The notes beneath the pieces are model-generated. The model was given only the letters and a program-made list of their open reading frames with translations, did not search any database and was not told the DNA's origin. Shown here piece by piece: positions 17,324 through 26,178 of a stretch of 64,000 nt of DNA (position 1 is the first letter of the stretch; each line of letters starts with the position of its first letter). The position numbers and the translations under genes were made by a program. Where the stretch lies: positions 1 through 64,000 of the forward strand of contig WYDT01000027.1 in the NCBI GenBank assembly GCA_013122435.1. The letters are read 5' to 3'. This DNA is from Chloroflexi bacterium AL-N1 (lineage in GTDB: Bacteria; Chloroflexota; Chloroflexia; Chloroflexales; Roseiflexaceae).

Positions 17324-18202
17324 ATGGAAATCCCACTCAATCGTATACAAGATATTGTGACACAAGCATTGCAGGAAGATATCGGAACTGGTGATCTTAC
17401 GACCATGGCGGTTGTCCCTGCGAATGCCCATGCGGAGGCGCAAGTTGTGTTTCGTGAACCAGGTGTGGTAGCCGGGTTGTCGGTGCTTATGGCCGTATTT
17501 ACGACCGTTGATCCGTCATTGGATGTAACTTTGCACGCTGCCGATGGCGATCACGTGACGGCAGGTGGTGTGGTTGCAGCGGTAGTTGGTTCGGCGCGCA
17601 GTGTGTTGACCAGCGAACGGGTTGCGCTCAACTTGTTGCAGCGCATGTGCGGTATCGCAACGCTGACGGCACGTTATGTTGCCACGCTCGAAGGGCTTAC
17701 CACCAAAATCCTGGATACGCGCAAAACAACACCAGGGTTGCGTATCCTCGAAAAGTATGCCGTACATGTTGCTGGTGGCGTCAATCATCGGTTTGGCCTG
17801 TACGATGCCATTATGATCAAAGACAATCATCTGGCTGTTCTTGCAACTGAGGGTTTGGATTGTGGCGAAGCAGTGCGACGTGCAAAGGCGGCTGTCGGCC
17901 CATTGGTCGCGGTTGAAGTCGAAGTCGAAAGTGCAGAGCAGGCGAAGGTTGCGGCAAAAGCAGGTGCCGATGTTATTCTCCTCGACAATATGTCGCTTGA
18001 TGAATTACGGAAATCGGTACATGTGATTGGGGGGCGTGCTGCAATTGAGGCTTCTGGTGGCATCACGTTAGAGACGCTCCGTTCAGTAGCCGAAACAGGT
18101 GTAGATTATATCTCGGTTGGTGCACTGACACATTCAGCACGCGCTGTCGATATAAGCCTGGATATGGCTATATGTCAATGCCATAGACATGAAGCCATAT
18201 GA
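17324..18202 (+). CDS. nadC: Nicotinate-nucleotide pyrophosphorylase (carboxylating)
   Basis: 292 residues, usual length. Converts quinolinate and PRPP to nicotinate mononucleotide. Motifs: ALQEDIGTGDLTT near the start, TSERVALNLLQRMCGIAT, KILDTRKTTPGLRILEKYAV, GGVNHRFGLYDAIMIKDNH and a C-terminal IEASGGITLETL. It completes the de novo NAD route from aspartate in this operon. The PRPP it needs is made by prs, encoded 1.5 kb downstream. Confidence 0.96.
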   Translation: MEIPLNRIQDIVTQALQEDIGTGDLTTMAVVPANAHAEAQVVFREPGVVAGLSVLMAVFTTVDPSLDVTLHAADGDHVTAGGVVAAVVGSARSVLTSERVALNLLQRMCGIATLTARYVATLEGLTTKILDTRKTTPGLRILEKYAVHVAGGVNHRFGLYDAIMIKDNHLAVLATEGLDCGEAVRRAKAAVGPLVAVEVEVESAEQAKVAAKAGADVILLDNMSLDELRKSVHVIGGRAAIEASGGITLETLRSVAETGVDYISVGALTHSARAVDISLDMAICQCHRHEAI

Positions 18203-18232
18203 TTGGTGATCGTATTTTCCCAATTAAGATGG

Positions 18233-18261
18233 TTGCCAGCCATTGAAGCCTATGCTATAAT
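18233..18261 (+). promoter_or_regulatory. tRNA-Gln promoter
   Basis: TTGCCA, 17-base spacer, TATAAT with an extended TG element (TGCTATAAT). It begins within 35 bases of the nadC stop and would start transcription about 18 bases before the tRNA. Confidence 0.78.
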
Positions 18262-18285
18262 GCGGTTTCTGAAAGATATACACGT

Positions 18286-18359
18286 TGCCGGATTGTGTAA
18301 TGGTAGCACTACGGACTTTGAATCCGTCTGTCCAGGTTCGAATCCTGGTCCGGCAGCCA
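18286..18359 (+). tRNA. tRNA-Gln (anticodon TTG)
   Basis: Cloverleaf: acceptor TGCCGGA/TCCGGCA, D arm with GTAATGGTAGCAC, anticodon stem ACGGA/TCCGT around loop CTTTGAA (anticodon TTG reads CAA and CAG), T arm CCAGG-TTCGAAT-CCTGG. Discriminator G is followed by an encoded CCA. Total 74 bases. Confidence 0.96.
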
Positions 18360-18450
18360 TTTTTTTTGAAGTATTGGGGAGATGTCCCAAAACAGTAAAT
18401 CAACAAAGCGGAAACGATTTCCAGCTTTTCCTGGCTATAGGCTAAGTTAG

Positions 18451-18487
18451 CACAGTGAAGAACTACTTCACTGTGTTTCTTTTTGTT
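18451..18487 (+). terminator. Strong intrinsic terminator after tRNA-Gln
   Basis: CACAGTGAAG and CTTCACTGTG form a perfect 10-bp stem with a 5-base loop, followed by a T-rich tail (TTTCTTTTTGTT). Confidence 0.88.
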
Positions 18488-18534
18488 CTTGTACTATTTG
18501 TTTCTTTTGGTGTTACAGAAGCTGTCTATCTACA

Positions 18535-19578
18535 ATGGATTATGCTCGTACAACCTTGGCTATAGTTGTTTTAGCTGCTGGTGATGGAACGCGTATGCGC
18601 TCATCAACTCCCAAAGTGCTGCATACTTTATGTGGCCGCTCATTGTTGCAACACGTTCTGGCCGTCGCTGATGAACTAACCCCTCGAAAAACAGTTGTCG
18701 TTTTAGCACCACATACGATTGAAGAAGTTCGTTTCCAGGTAGGAACTCGCTTTATTTGTGTGGTGCAGTCGGAGCGTCTTGGTACGGGACACGCAGTGCT
18801 GCAGGCGCGTGCAGATTTGCAGGATCAGTCAACCTATGTTTTGGTTTTGTATGGCGATACGCCCTTGCTCCGTGCGGAAACGGCACAATCGCTTCTCGCA
18901 TTACAGGTTGAGCAGCAGGCGTTGGTCGGCTTTATCAGTTTTATAGCTGATCCACCGACAGGATATGGTCGTGTCGTGCGAAACGCAGCGGATCAGGTGG
19001 TTGATTTGATCGAAGATCGCAATGCGACAGCTGAACAACAAATGATCACCGAAGTCAACAGTGGTGTGATGTGTTTTCGGGCCGACTGGTTGTGGGAACG
19101 AGTCTTACAGATAGCTCCAAATCCGATCAAAGGCGAATATTATTTAACTGATCTGGTCAAGATGGCAGTGGCTGAACAAGGGCTGGGATCAGTGGTGGCT
19201 TTCCGTGTTGAGGATCGCCGAGAAGCATGGGGCATCAACGATAGGGTACAGTTGGCCCAGGCAGAAGCAGTTATGCGTGAACGGATTCTGACATCGCTGA
19301 TGCGTGAAGGTGTTACCATTGTCGATCCAGCAACAACATATGTGGATGTTGATGTTGTGGTTGGCAACGATACAACCCTGCTGCCCGGAACGATGCTACG
19401 CGGTTCCAGCCAGATTGGTCACAGATGTGTGATTGGGCCGTATACCAGTATAAAGGACGCAGTCATTGGCAATGGGACACAGATCAGTTATGCTTCGATT
19501 GAAAAACAACAGATTGGAAATGAACAGCGTATTGGTCCGTTTGCCCAGTTAGGTGGTGAAGAAATGCTGGAATCATGA
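18535..19578 (+). CDS. glmU: GlmU-like N-acetylglucosamine-1-phosphate uridylyltransferase, short form
   Basis: 347 residues. The N-terminal ~230 residues are a complete nucleotidyltransferase domain: LAAGDGTRMRSSTPKVLH, GTGHAVLQAR, YGDTPLL, GYGRVVR, EVNSGVMCF and KGEYYLTDLVKMA. A few left-handed beta-helix repeats follow (GSSQIGHRCVIGPYTSI, DAVIGNGTQI), but the protein ends about 100 residues short of standard GlmU, before the acetyltransferase active site. So it can make UDP-GlcNAc from GlcNAc-1-P but should not acetylate GlcN-1-P. A separate acetyltransferase would be needed if it serves wall precursor synthesis. It sits before prs, as in the glmU-prs pair of Firmicutes. Confidence 0.85.
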   Translation: MDYARTTLAIVVLAAGDGTRMRSSTPKVLHTLCGRSLLQHVLAVADELTPRKTVVVLAPHTIEEVRFQVGTRFICVVQSERLGTGHAVLQARADLQDQSTYVLVLYGDTPLLRAETAQSLLALQVEQQALVGFISFIADPPTGYGRVVRNAADQVVDLIEDRNATAEQQMITEVNSGVMCFRADWLWERVLQIAPNPIKGEYYLTDLVKMAVAEQGLGSVVAFRVEDRREAWGINDRVQLAQAEAVMRERILTSLMREGVTIVDPATTYVDVDVVVGNDTTLLPGTMLRGSSQIGHRCVIGPYTSIKDAVIGNGTQISYASIEKQQIGNEQRIGPFAQLGGEEMLES

Positions 19579-19662
19579 AGCGTGTTTATGTCGTTTGGTA
19601 AGGTGTGGACATTGTATATTGATATTAGCATTGAATGGTTCTAATCGATTGTAAGTTACATT

Positions 19663-20622
19663 ATGGGGTATGCAAAAACAGCCATGGAAGGTAGACTACA
19701 GATTTTTAGTGGGAATGCCAATCGTGTACTGGCTCAAGAAATTGCGAGCTATCTGAATATTAATCTTGGGCGTGCCGTGGTCGGGACATTCAAAAATGGT
19801 GAGACACGTATTAAAGTCGAAGAGAATGTACGTGGATCAGATGTGTTTGTCCTTCAACCAACCTGTACGCCAGTGAATCAAAATCTGATGGAATTGCTGT
19901 TCTTGATTGATGCGCTACGACGCGCATCTGCCGCACGTGTAACAGCGGTCGTTCCTTATTATGGCTATGCAAAACAAGAAAAGAAGACCACAGGTCGTGA
20001 GCCAATCTCAGCTAAGCTAGTTGCCAACCTTATTGATGTGGCTGGAGCTGATCGTCTCCTAACGATGGATTTGCATTCACCAGCTATTGAGGGATTTTTT
20101 GATATTCCTGTCGATCACCTGCAGGCTGGCCCACTGTTAGCCGAATATATTCGGGAACTCAATCTGCCTGATCCTGTGGTTGTTTCGCCAGATGCCGGTG
20201 GTGTTGGGCGTGCCAATAGCTTTCGGGAGCGTATTGGTGCAGGTCTTGCCATCATTGCCAAACAACGTCCCCAGCCGGATGTGGCTGAAATATTGGAAAT
20301 GGTGGGTGAAGTGGACGGAAAAACAGCTATCATTGTCGATGATATGATTTCCACCGGGGGTACCCTGGCTGAGGCAGCCAAATCGCTGCGTGCGCGTGGT
20401 GCGCTAGGTGTCTATGCCTGTGCTACACATGGGGTCTTTGCAGGCGATGCTATTTCGATCATTGCCGATTCGCCGCTTGTCGAAACCATCACAACCAACA
20501 CCATTCCCCTTACAGCAAAGTGCAGTGATGCCCGTATTCGGATTATTAGCGTTGCACCATTATTTGCCGAAGCCATTATGCGTATCCACAAAGACTTGTC
20601 GTTGAGTGCATTATTTACCTGA
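19663..20622 (+). CDS. prs: Ribose-phosphate pyrophosphokinase
   Basis: 319 residues (312 if the ATG at 19684 is used; both fit the family). Makes PRPP from ribose 5-phosphate and ATP in the cytoplasm. Motifs: IFSGNANRVLAQEIA, FKNGETRIKVEENVRGSDVF, VVPYYGYAKQEKKTTGREPI, 'MDLHSPAIEGFFDIPVDHL' and the PRPP loop IIVDDMISTGGTLAEAA. It serves nucleotide and NAD synthesis, matching nearby nadC, upp and cdd. No clear promoter lies in the 84-base gap, so it may be read through from glmU. Confidence 0.97.
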   Translation: MGYAKTAMEGRLQIFSGNANRVLAQEIASYLNINLGRAVVGTFKNGETRIKVEENVRGSDVFVLQPTCTPVNQNLMELLFLIDALRRASAARVTAVVPYYGYAKQEKKTTGREPISAKLVANLIDVAGADRLLTMDLHSPAIEGFFDIPVDHLQAGPLLAEYIRELNLPDPVVVSPDAGGVGRANSFRERIGAGLAIIAKQRPQPDVAEILEMVGEVDGKTAIIVDDMISTGGTLAEAAKSLRARGALGVYACATHGVFAGDAISIIADSPLVETITTNTIPLTAKCSDARIRIISVAPLFAEAIMRIHKDLSLSALFT

Positions 20623-20639
20623 GATTGTAAAGTTTCCCA

Positions 20640-20668
20640 TTGCTATTCTATGCAGATTGTCTCATAAT
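20640..20668 (+). promoter_or_regulatory. Possible promoter of the CBS-domain gene
   Basis: TTGCTA, 17-base spacer, CATAAT, about 42 bases before the TTG start at 20710. Confidence 0.4.
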
Positions 20669-20709
20669 AGTATTGATGGAATAATTATTTGAGATAAGGA
20701 GATTCGTCC

Positions 20710-22107
20710 TTGGACCCTGACCTTAGTAATATACACATTGATAATCTGGCATTGTTTGATGTACAGGCGATTATGTCGGCATACATGCAGCAGAGTTCTT
20801 CATTCTCTATTGACAGCCTTGCGTTGATTGGTGTCGGATTGTGTTTGATTGTACTGGCGTTTACTTCGGCTGTTGATGCATCAATTAGTGTCATTAGTCG
20901 CCATCAGATACACACTCTAAGAAATGAACGTGCCCCTCGTGCAGTTATTATTGATCGCCTCTTAAACAATCCCTATCAATTCAAAGCGACAGTTCTCTGT
21001 CTTAATGCGGCTGCCATTATCACTGCTACTGCTTTTACCTTTCGGCTTACTGCTGATTTGTCGACCACAGGGCGTTTTGCTGCGTTGGTACCCCTCCTTA
21101 TTCTGGTACTTATTTTTACAGAAGCGGTTCCTAAAGCACTTGCAACGCGCTTTCCCAGCCGTACTGCAGATATGTTTGCACGACCCATGTCATGGCTTAC
21201 ACGCTTGTTGTGGCCGTTGATCAGTTTTGTTGATATTGTTACACGTCCGCTGATTCGTTTACTGGTTGGCCCGTCGGCACCGCGCACCCCATTAGTGACA
21301 GAAGAGGAGCTATTGCTTCTGGTGAATGTTGGTGAAGAAGAGGGCTTTATTGAGCCGGATGAGCGTGAGATGATCGAAGGGATTTTTTCTTTTGGCGATA
21401 CGATTGTGCGCGAGGTGATGTGTCCACGAGTTGATATTGTGGCGGTTGATGTCGATACGTCGCTTGATGAGGCGTTGGAGCTTATCATTTCTGATGGGCA
21501 TTCGCGACTGCCTGTATTTCGTGAGACGATTGACAATGTGGTTGGGATCTTACATGTGAAAGATTTGCTTCCAGCATTCCGCACCGAACATCATCAGAGA
21601 AAAATAGCAAGCTTGATGCGCCCGCCTCATTTTGTTCCTGAGACAATGAAGGTAGCGGCCCTTCTGAAGGATCTCCAAACTCGCAAGACGCATATGACTG
21701 TTGTCATTGATGAATATGGTGGAACTGCAGGTGTGGTCACTATTGAAGATCTGTTGGAAGAGATAGTTGGTGATATACAGGATGAATATGATGCTGAAGA
21801 GCCATCGATCCAACTTGTCAAAGAGGGTGAGCTACTCGCTGATGCCCGTATTTCGCTGGATGATATCAATGATGTGGCTGAATTAAAGCTTGAGTCTACC
21901 GAGTCTGATCGACTTGGCGGTCTGGTGTATGAGTTGCTGGGACGGGTGCCTGCGGTCGGAGATGAGGTGCATGTGTCGACTGATATCAAGATCACCGTTG
22001 TTTCCGTCGAAGGTTTAGGACCACGGCAACTGCGTATTACCTATCCGACCTTATCACAAACAGTGGCTATGAGCGTTTCTGAGGAAGCACACGATGGATC
22101 CACATGA
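20710..22107 (+). CDS. CNNM/CorC-HlyC-type membrane protein with CBS domains
   Basis: 465 residues starting at TTG, supported by AAGGAG about nine bases upstream. The N-terminal ~190 residues form a DUF21 (CNNM) domain with about four membrane helices. Then come 'EEELLLLVNVGEEEGFIEPDEREMI' in type, two CBS domains (VDIVAVDVDTSLDEALELI; KVAALLKDLQTRKTHMTVVI) and a CorC/HlyC tail (DEYGGTAGVVTIEDLLEEIV). Family members are linked to Mg2+ or other cation efflux and to membrane damage tolerance; 'hemolysin' in older names is misleading. The stop overlaps the start of cdd by 14 bases, implying co-translation. Confidence 0.9.
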   Translation: MDPDLSNIHIDNLALFDVQAIMSAYMQQSSSFSIDSLALIGVGLCLIVLAFTSAVDASISVISRHQIHTLRNERAPRAVIIDRLLNNPYQFKATVLCLNAAAIITATAFTFRLTADLSTTGRFAALVPLLILVLIFTEAVPKALATRFPSRTADMFARPMSWLTRLLWPLISFVDIVTRPLIRLLVGPSAPRTPLVTEEELLLLVNVGEEEGFIEPDEREMIEGIFSFGDTIVREVMCPRVDIVAVDVDTSLDEALELIISDGHSRLPVFRETIDNVVGILHVKDLLPAFRTEHHQRKIASLMRPPHFVPETMKVAALLKDLQTRKTHMTVVIDEYGGTAGVVTIEDLLEEIVGDIQDEYDAEEPSIQLVKEGELLADARISLDDINDVAELKLESTESDRLGGLVYELLGRVPAVGDEVHVSTDIKITVVSVEGLGPRQLRITYPTLSQTVAMSVSEEAHDGST

Positions 22108-22516
22108 CTACCAGGCATTGATTACCGCAGCACACAAAGCTCGCGCGAACGCCTACGTTCCCTACTCCAATTTCGCGGTCGGCGCAGTGGTGCTGACACA
22201 CATGGGCCGCATGTTCCCTGGTTGTAATGTTGAGAATGCTGCATACCCGGCGAGCGTCTGTGCTGAACGTGTAGCGCTACTGAGTGCCTATGCCGCCGGC
22301 GAACACGATATTGCGGTGCTGGCTGTGGTTGCTGATACTGCCGGTCCGGTGAGCCCGTGTGGTGTTTGCCGTCAAGTGTTGCTCGAACTTGCGCCCCTGT
22401 GTGTTGTGGTGTTGGCAAATCTTCGCGATGCGATGCAAATCACGACGCCTGGAGCATTGTTACCATCTGGTTTTACTGGTGATGTTTTGCGAGAGACCTG
22501 GCAGAGATCAGGATAA
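22094..22516 (+). CDS. cdd: Cytidine deaminase
   Basis: 140 residues, the small homotetrameric type. Deaminates cytidine and deoxycytidine in pyrimidine salvage. Zinc and catalytic residues are in CNVENAAYPASVCAERVAL (Cys and Glu) and PCGVCRQVL (two Cys); AYVPYSNFAVGAVV is the substrate loop. It overlaps the preceding gene, and with upp at 26.2 kb forms the pyrimidine salvage content of the window. Confidence 0.95.
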   Translation: MDPHDYQALITAAHKARANAYVPYSNFAVGAVVLTHMGRMFPGCNVENAAYPASVCAERVALLSAYAAGEHDIAVLAVVADTAGPVSPCGVCRQVLLELAPLCVVVLANLRDAMQITTPGALLPSGFTGDVLRETWQRSG

Positions 22517-22582
22517 TATGACGATTGTAGTGGTAGTTGCCACTTTTGGTCTGTCGATGAGAATTTGGTGGTCATGTGAACA

Positions 22583-23923
22583 TCACGGTGTAAGTGACTT
22601 TAACAAGTCTTCATAGCATCTTGTAATATTTTTTTGATCAGAAGAGTCAGCTAATCCTGTTTGTCCACTGTGTGCAATGATAGCAGCATGGTGAAGCAGA
22701 ATATCTTGATATACTTTATTGGAAGTACAACGCATTATAGTAGCGATTGAAGCTAATAATCGTAGTGTCACTTCTGCATTCGTTCGACCATACTGCCGAA
22801 TCTGACTAAATGCCGTGTCAGCCAATTCTTCGAATTGAATAGTTTTAAACATGAGACGAAGCTGGTGCGTGTCGTCATAACATTGGGATGAGGGATCATA
22901 CTGGTTTGTAATCTGACATAACGAAGCGGTAAGTTGATCGATACAGGTGATAGCGGTAAAAGGATCATTGATGCCAGGTGATAATGCTCGTACAGCAATC
23001 TCCACAACTTGGTTGATAGCAAATCTGATATCCTGAACAAGGGTACGTTTTTTACCAATAATAAGGCTATTATTAATCTTTTTGTCTATTGTTTCGTTCT
23101 GGGTAGCAGTAAGCCAGATAGTTGCAATAGCATCACCTTGAACGACAAAATCCCCTGGACAGTGCAGAAGTTCGATCACGATATTTTGTTCTGTCGCAAG
23201 TTGTAGGAGACGCTGGCTGTCGATTACTTGCACATATCCCGTGCAATGAGCTGTGACCGTATACGAGGCCCGATTGGGAAATATCAGATTAGCTTGTTCT
23301 TCAGTGCGGTTCGGTTGTTGCGAAACATCATTACCTTGTGTGGTAAGCGTATGTTCGATCACCGTATTTAATTCGTGGCTGGCCCTGATAATGACATTAT
23401 CTGCTTGAATAGACATGGCAACATGGTGTATAAAATAAATCAAAACACCAATACTCATCATCGCCAATATGACGCCAATAGTTACTGAAATATGTGGTAT
23501 AAATGTGCTCTCTTCCGATCCTCGTATGGTGCGTAAGACAAGTAAACAGTAGACAAAGGTCGCGATGAAGGTTCCGAGTACGAATTGATTTCCCACATCA
23601 CGAACAAAATTTTGTAAGAGACGTGGCCCAAATTGCGAAGAGGCCATGGTGAGAGCAGCAATCGTGATAGAAAAGGTGACACCAGCTATGCCTATGATCG
23701 AACTAGCCACAGTTGAAAGCAACAATCGTGCCCCTTCTGAGTCTCCTGTATACAACCATCCTAAACTGTCAATTAACTCGAAACCTAGACGTTCATCAAC
23801 AGCAATCGTGGTGAATGCCAATAAAATGGTAGCGCCGACCATCGTGGCTGGTAAAAACCAAAAGCTTGTCCGCAACTGATCCCATAGTTTCGCTAATCGA
23901 GCCTTGATATTCGTCACACGCAT
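22583..23923 (-). CDS. DUF2254 membrane protein
   Basis: 446 residues. Four membrane helices in the first ~170 residues (LPATMVGATILLAF, 'STVASSIIGIAGVTFSITI', FVLGTFIATFVYCLLVL, and 'VTIGVILAMMSIGVLIYFI') with the conserved 'TMASSQFGPRLLQNFVRD' between helices 2 and 3. The C-terminal half is soluble and includes SPGINDPFTAITCIDQL, a known DUF2254 signature. The function of the family is unknown; channel-like or transport roles are guesses. It is convergent with cdd and divergent from the FHA gene. Confidence 0.88.
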   Translation of the reverse strand: MRVTNIKARLAKLWDQLRTSFWFLPATMVGATILLAFTTIAVDERLGFELIDSLGWLYTGDSEGARLLLSTVASSIIGIAGVTFSITIAALTMASSQFGPRLLQNFVRDVGNQFVLGTFIATFVYCLLVLRTIRGSEESTFIPHISVTIGVILAMMSIGVLIYFIHHVAMSIQADNVIIRASHELNTVIEHTLTTQGNDVSQQPNRTEEQANLIFPNRASYTVTAHCTGYVQVIDSQRLLQLATEQNIVIELLHCPGDFVVQGDAIATIWLTATQNETIDKKINNSLIIGKKRTLVQDIRFAINQVVEIAVRALSPGINDPFTAITCIDQLTASLCQITNQYDPSSQCYDDTHQLRLMFKTIQFEELADTAFSQIRQYGRTNAEVTLRLLASIATIMRCTSNKVYQDILLHHAAIIAHSGQTGLADSSDQKNITRCYEDLLKSLTP

Positions 23924-24111
23924 GATGTAGGTGGTCTCCTGATACGTTTACGAGGTCTTTGGTCCATTGTGCCAAAAGTCGTAACAGCTAATCATACCGC
24001 ATATTTTTCAAAGCGAATGTGTATAGTTTGTTACCGCAACTTCCTTTTATGTTCGAACGTCCAATAACAAGCATGTAGCTGTTGTTTTGAGCAGATGACT
24101 ACGTTGAAGAT

Positions 24112-24129
24112 TATTGTATTGATACAATA
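24112..24129. promoter_or_regulatory. Palindrome upstream of the FHA gene
   Basis: TATTGTAT-TG-ATACAATA, perfect 8-bp arms, about 63 bases before the FHA gene start. It includes TACAAT, which could serve as a -10, and so resembles an operator over a promoter. Confidence 0.4.
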
Positions 24130-24191
24130 GACTGACTACACTATCAATATATTCGTTGTCAGGGGCTAGTTATTTTAGAAAGGGGAATGAC

Positions 24192-24977
24192 ATGCCATTT
24201 TGCCATCAGTGTGGTGCTGACAACCCAGATTCGGCACGTTATTGTGATCAGTGTGGTGCGGCACTTATTCCGGCGTCACCGCCGCCTGCACCAGTACCTA
24301 CGCCTGCTGTCACAGGTGCAACGCTTGTGGCTGGACCAAGCACCTGTGCTCAATGTGGTGTGTCGGTTATCCCTGGTGAGGCATTCTGCGATAATTGTGG
24401 TGCACCACTCAATGCACCTGCCCCGCCCACCGCACAAGTTCCTGAGCCACCATCTGGTATTGGTCTGTCGCCCCAGCCAACGTATCCGCCACCGCAACCA
24501 GCACCAGTCGCTGTTCCACCGCCCGTGTCACAACAAAGCACCGCACCACAACCAACCGTGCCTGCTCCGCCGTCCTATCACAGTCCAGCACCAACACCCG
24601 CGCCGGTAGCCCCACCACCCATGGCACCTGTGGCTCCACCACAGCGTATGATGCTTGCGCCAGCTAAGTTGTTAATCGTATCGAGTGGTGTTGAGTTACC
24701 GCTCCCCACGAACCATCAGGCGATTGTTGGGCGTGCCGATCCGGTCAGTCACTTTTTCCCCGATATTGATTTGGCAGCGCATAAGGCTCTTGAGTTTGGG
24801 GTTGGTCGTCGTCATGCACAGATTCATATTCAAAATGGGCAGATTGTACTTGAAGATCTCGATAGTACCAATGGAACGTTTCTCAATGGCCAGAAATTGT
24901 CGGCCCATCAACCACAGGTGCTGAACCACGAAGATCAAATCCAATTTGGCCAGCTGATTGTACGAGTATATCTGTAA
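24192..24977 (+). CDS. Zinc-ribbon and FHA-domain protein
   Basis: 261 residues from the ATG at 24192 (AAAGGGG about eight bases upstream). Two zinc ribbons open the protein, each Cys-x2-Cys-x11-Cys-x2-Cys (CHQCGADN...CDQCG and CAQCGVSV...CDNCG). A ~100-residue Pro/Ala/Gln-rich linker follows, then an FHA domain (IVGRADP, GVGRRHAQIHIQ, LEDLDSTNGTFLNGQ) that should bind phosphothreonine peptides. Such proteins work with Ser/Thr kinases; none is encoded here. Stand-alone gene. Confidence 0.9.
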   Translation: MPFCHQCGADNPDSARYCDQCGAALIPASPPPAPVPTPAVTGATLVAGPSTCAQCGVSVIPGEAFCDNCGAPLNAPAPPTAQVPEPPSGIGLSPQPTYPPPQPAPVAVPPPVSQQSTAPQPTVPAPPSYHSPAPTPAPVAPPPMAPVAPPQRMMLAPAKLLIVSSGVELPLPTNHQAIVGRADPVSHFFPDIDLAAHKALEFGVGRRHAQIHIQNGQIVLEDLDSTNGTFLNGQKLSAHQPQVLNHEDQIQFGQLIVRVYL

Positions 24978-25019
24978 TTTACATTTATGCCCCTTGTTAG
25001 AAGTAATGATATGATGAGG

Positions 25020-26168
25020 CTACTGGTCGTTCGTGGCGGTTTGTTGACGATTATCTGCGTGCATATTGGCGTATATGATAAGGCCTAAGACGATGAGGCC
25101 AAGAATGATCAGTAATGCTAGCTTGATATATGCGTTCGCCGGAGAGAGCCCTACGAGACCAAAACTTGTACTGAGGGTATAATAAAAAATAAGCACCTGA
25201 CGCGGTGTGTACCCCAGATCAATCAAACGATGGTGGAGGTGATCACGTCCGCCGTGCGACGGTGAGTGGCCAGCTACCATGCGCGAGACAATTAGCCATG
25301 CGCTATCGATGATTGGTACGGCCAGCACCAGTAGTATCGTGGCGAGTTTGGCTCCTCCAATGATGGCACTAATGCCTAAAACAAAGCCCAACACGTGTGC
25401 ACCACTGTCTCCCATAAAAATACGTGCTGGTGGTAAATTGAAGCGTAGAAATGCGGCGCATACTCCGGCAATGGTGAGTGGTAGCAAGGCAATCGTAAAT
25501 TGGGGTTCTTCTATCAGCAGGGCTTTGAGTGCCAGCGTGATACCTGCAACAAGCGTGATACCTGCGGCAAGTCCGTCTGCCCCATCGGCCCAGTTAATGG
25601 CGTTGCTCATCGCCACCAGCCAGAAGACCGTTGCTCCAATCGCCAGCCATGGACTCATATTCCACAGGTTGATCTGCTCAACAAAGGGAAAGTTAAAAGC
25701 AGTGAGTAGAATGCCATACGCTTCGGTCGGTTCGCTGCCTGCAGGAGCATTCGGTGCAAGATAGCGTTCGTGGGTCCAGAGAAATGAACCAACTGCAATG
25801 AGACCAGCTATAATCTGTACTAGAAGCCGTGGGAGTGCTGGCAACTCACGTACATCATCAGCCCACATGATGAGAAAAATCGGTAGACTTGCTAGTATCA
25901 CTAACCAGATACGCATTGTTTCAAATTCAGAACGTTGAAAAGCCGAATCAATGAATCCGAAGGTAAATGTGGCCAGCAATGTGACCACAAGACCAACGTA
26001 CATTGCAATACCACCGATAGTTGGTGTGGGATGCGCGTGCAGCCGACGTCCGCCTGGTTCAGCGACCCAGCCGCAGCGTTCGCACAAGCGTTGTACAGGT
26101 GGTATCAGCCATGTGGTGATGAGAAATGCAAGGAAAAAGGTTGCAACCAGTGTGAGTGCAATGATCAT
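25020..26168 (-). CDS. WecA/TagO-type polyprenyl-phosphate GlcNAc-1-phosphate transferase
   Basis: About 382 residues from the ATG at 26168; earlier in-frame starts would overlap the upp coding end by up to 104 bases. Around ten membrane helices. MraY/WecA signatures are visible: 'GGRRLHAHPTPTIGGIAMYVG', the double Asp WADDVRELPALPRLL, NAINWADGADGLAAGI, RIFMGDSGAHVLGF and the histidines of GGRDHLHHRLIDLG. HHRL and the lack of muramyl-peptide features favour WecA/TagO over MraY. It makes the first lipid-linked intermediate for cell-surface glycans. Last gene of a leftward operon after upp. Confidence 0.9.
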   Translation of the reverse strand: MIIALTLVATFFLAFLITTWLIPPVQRLCERCGWVAEPGGRRLHAHPTPTIGGIAMYVGLVVTLLATFTFGFIDSAFQRSEFETMRIWLVILASLPIFLIMWADDVRELPALPRLLVQIIAGLIAVGSFLWTHERYLAPNAPAGSEPTEAYGILLTAFNFPFVEQINLWNMSPWLAIGATVFWLVAMSNAINWADGADGLAAGITLVAGITLALKALLIEEPQFTIALLPLTIAGVCAAFLRFNLPPARIFMGDSGAHVLGFVLGISAIIGGAKLATILLVLAVPIIDSAWLIVSRMVAGHSPSHGGRDHLHHRLIDLGYTPRQVLIFYYTLSTSFGLVGLSPANAYIKLALLIILGLIVLGLIIYANMHADNRQQTATNDQ

Positions 26169-26178
26169 TGTTCCTGTA

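Noticed and set aside
18203..18445. Open frame of 80 codons over the tRNA
   Set aside because: It runs through tRNA-Gln and its promoter, and has no SD.
20976..21584. 202-codon frame opposite the CBS-domain gene
   Set aside because: Antisense shadow; Ser/Thr/Arg-rich low-complexity translation.
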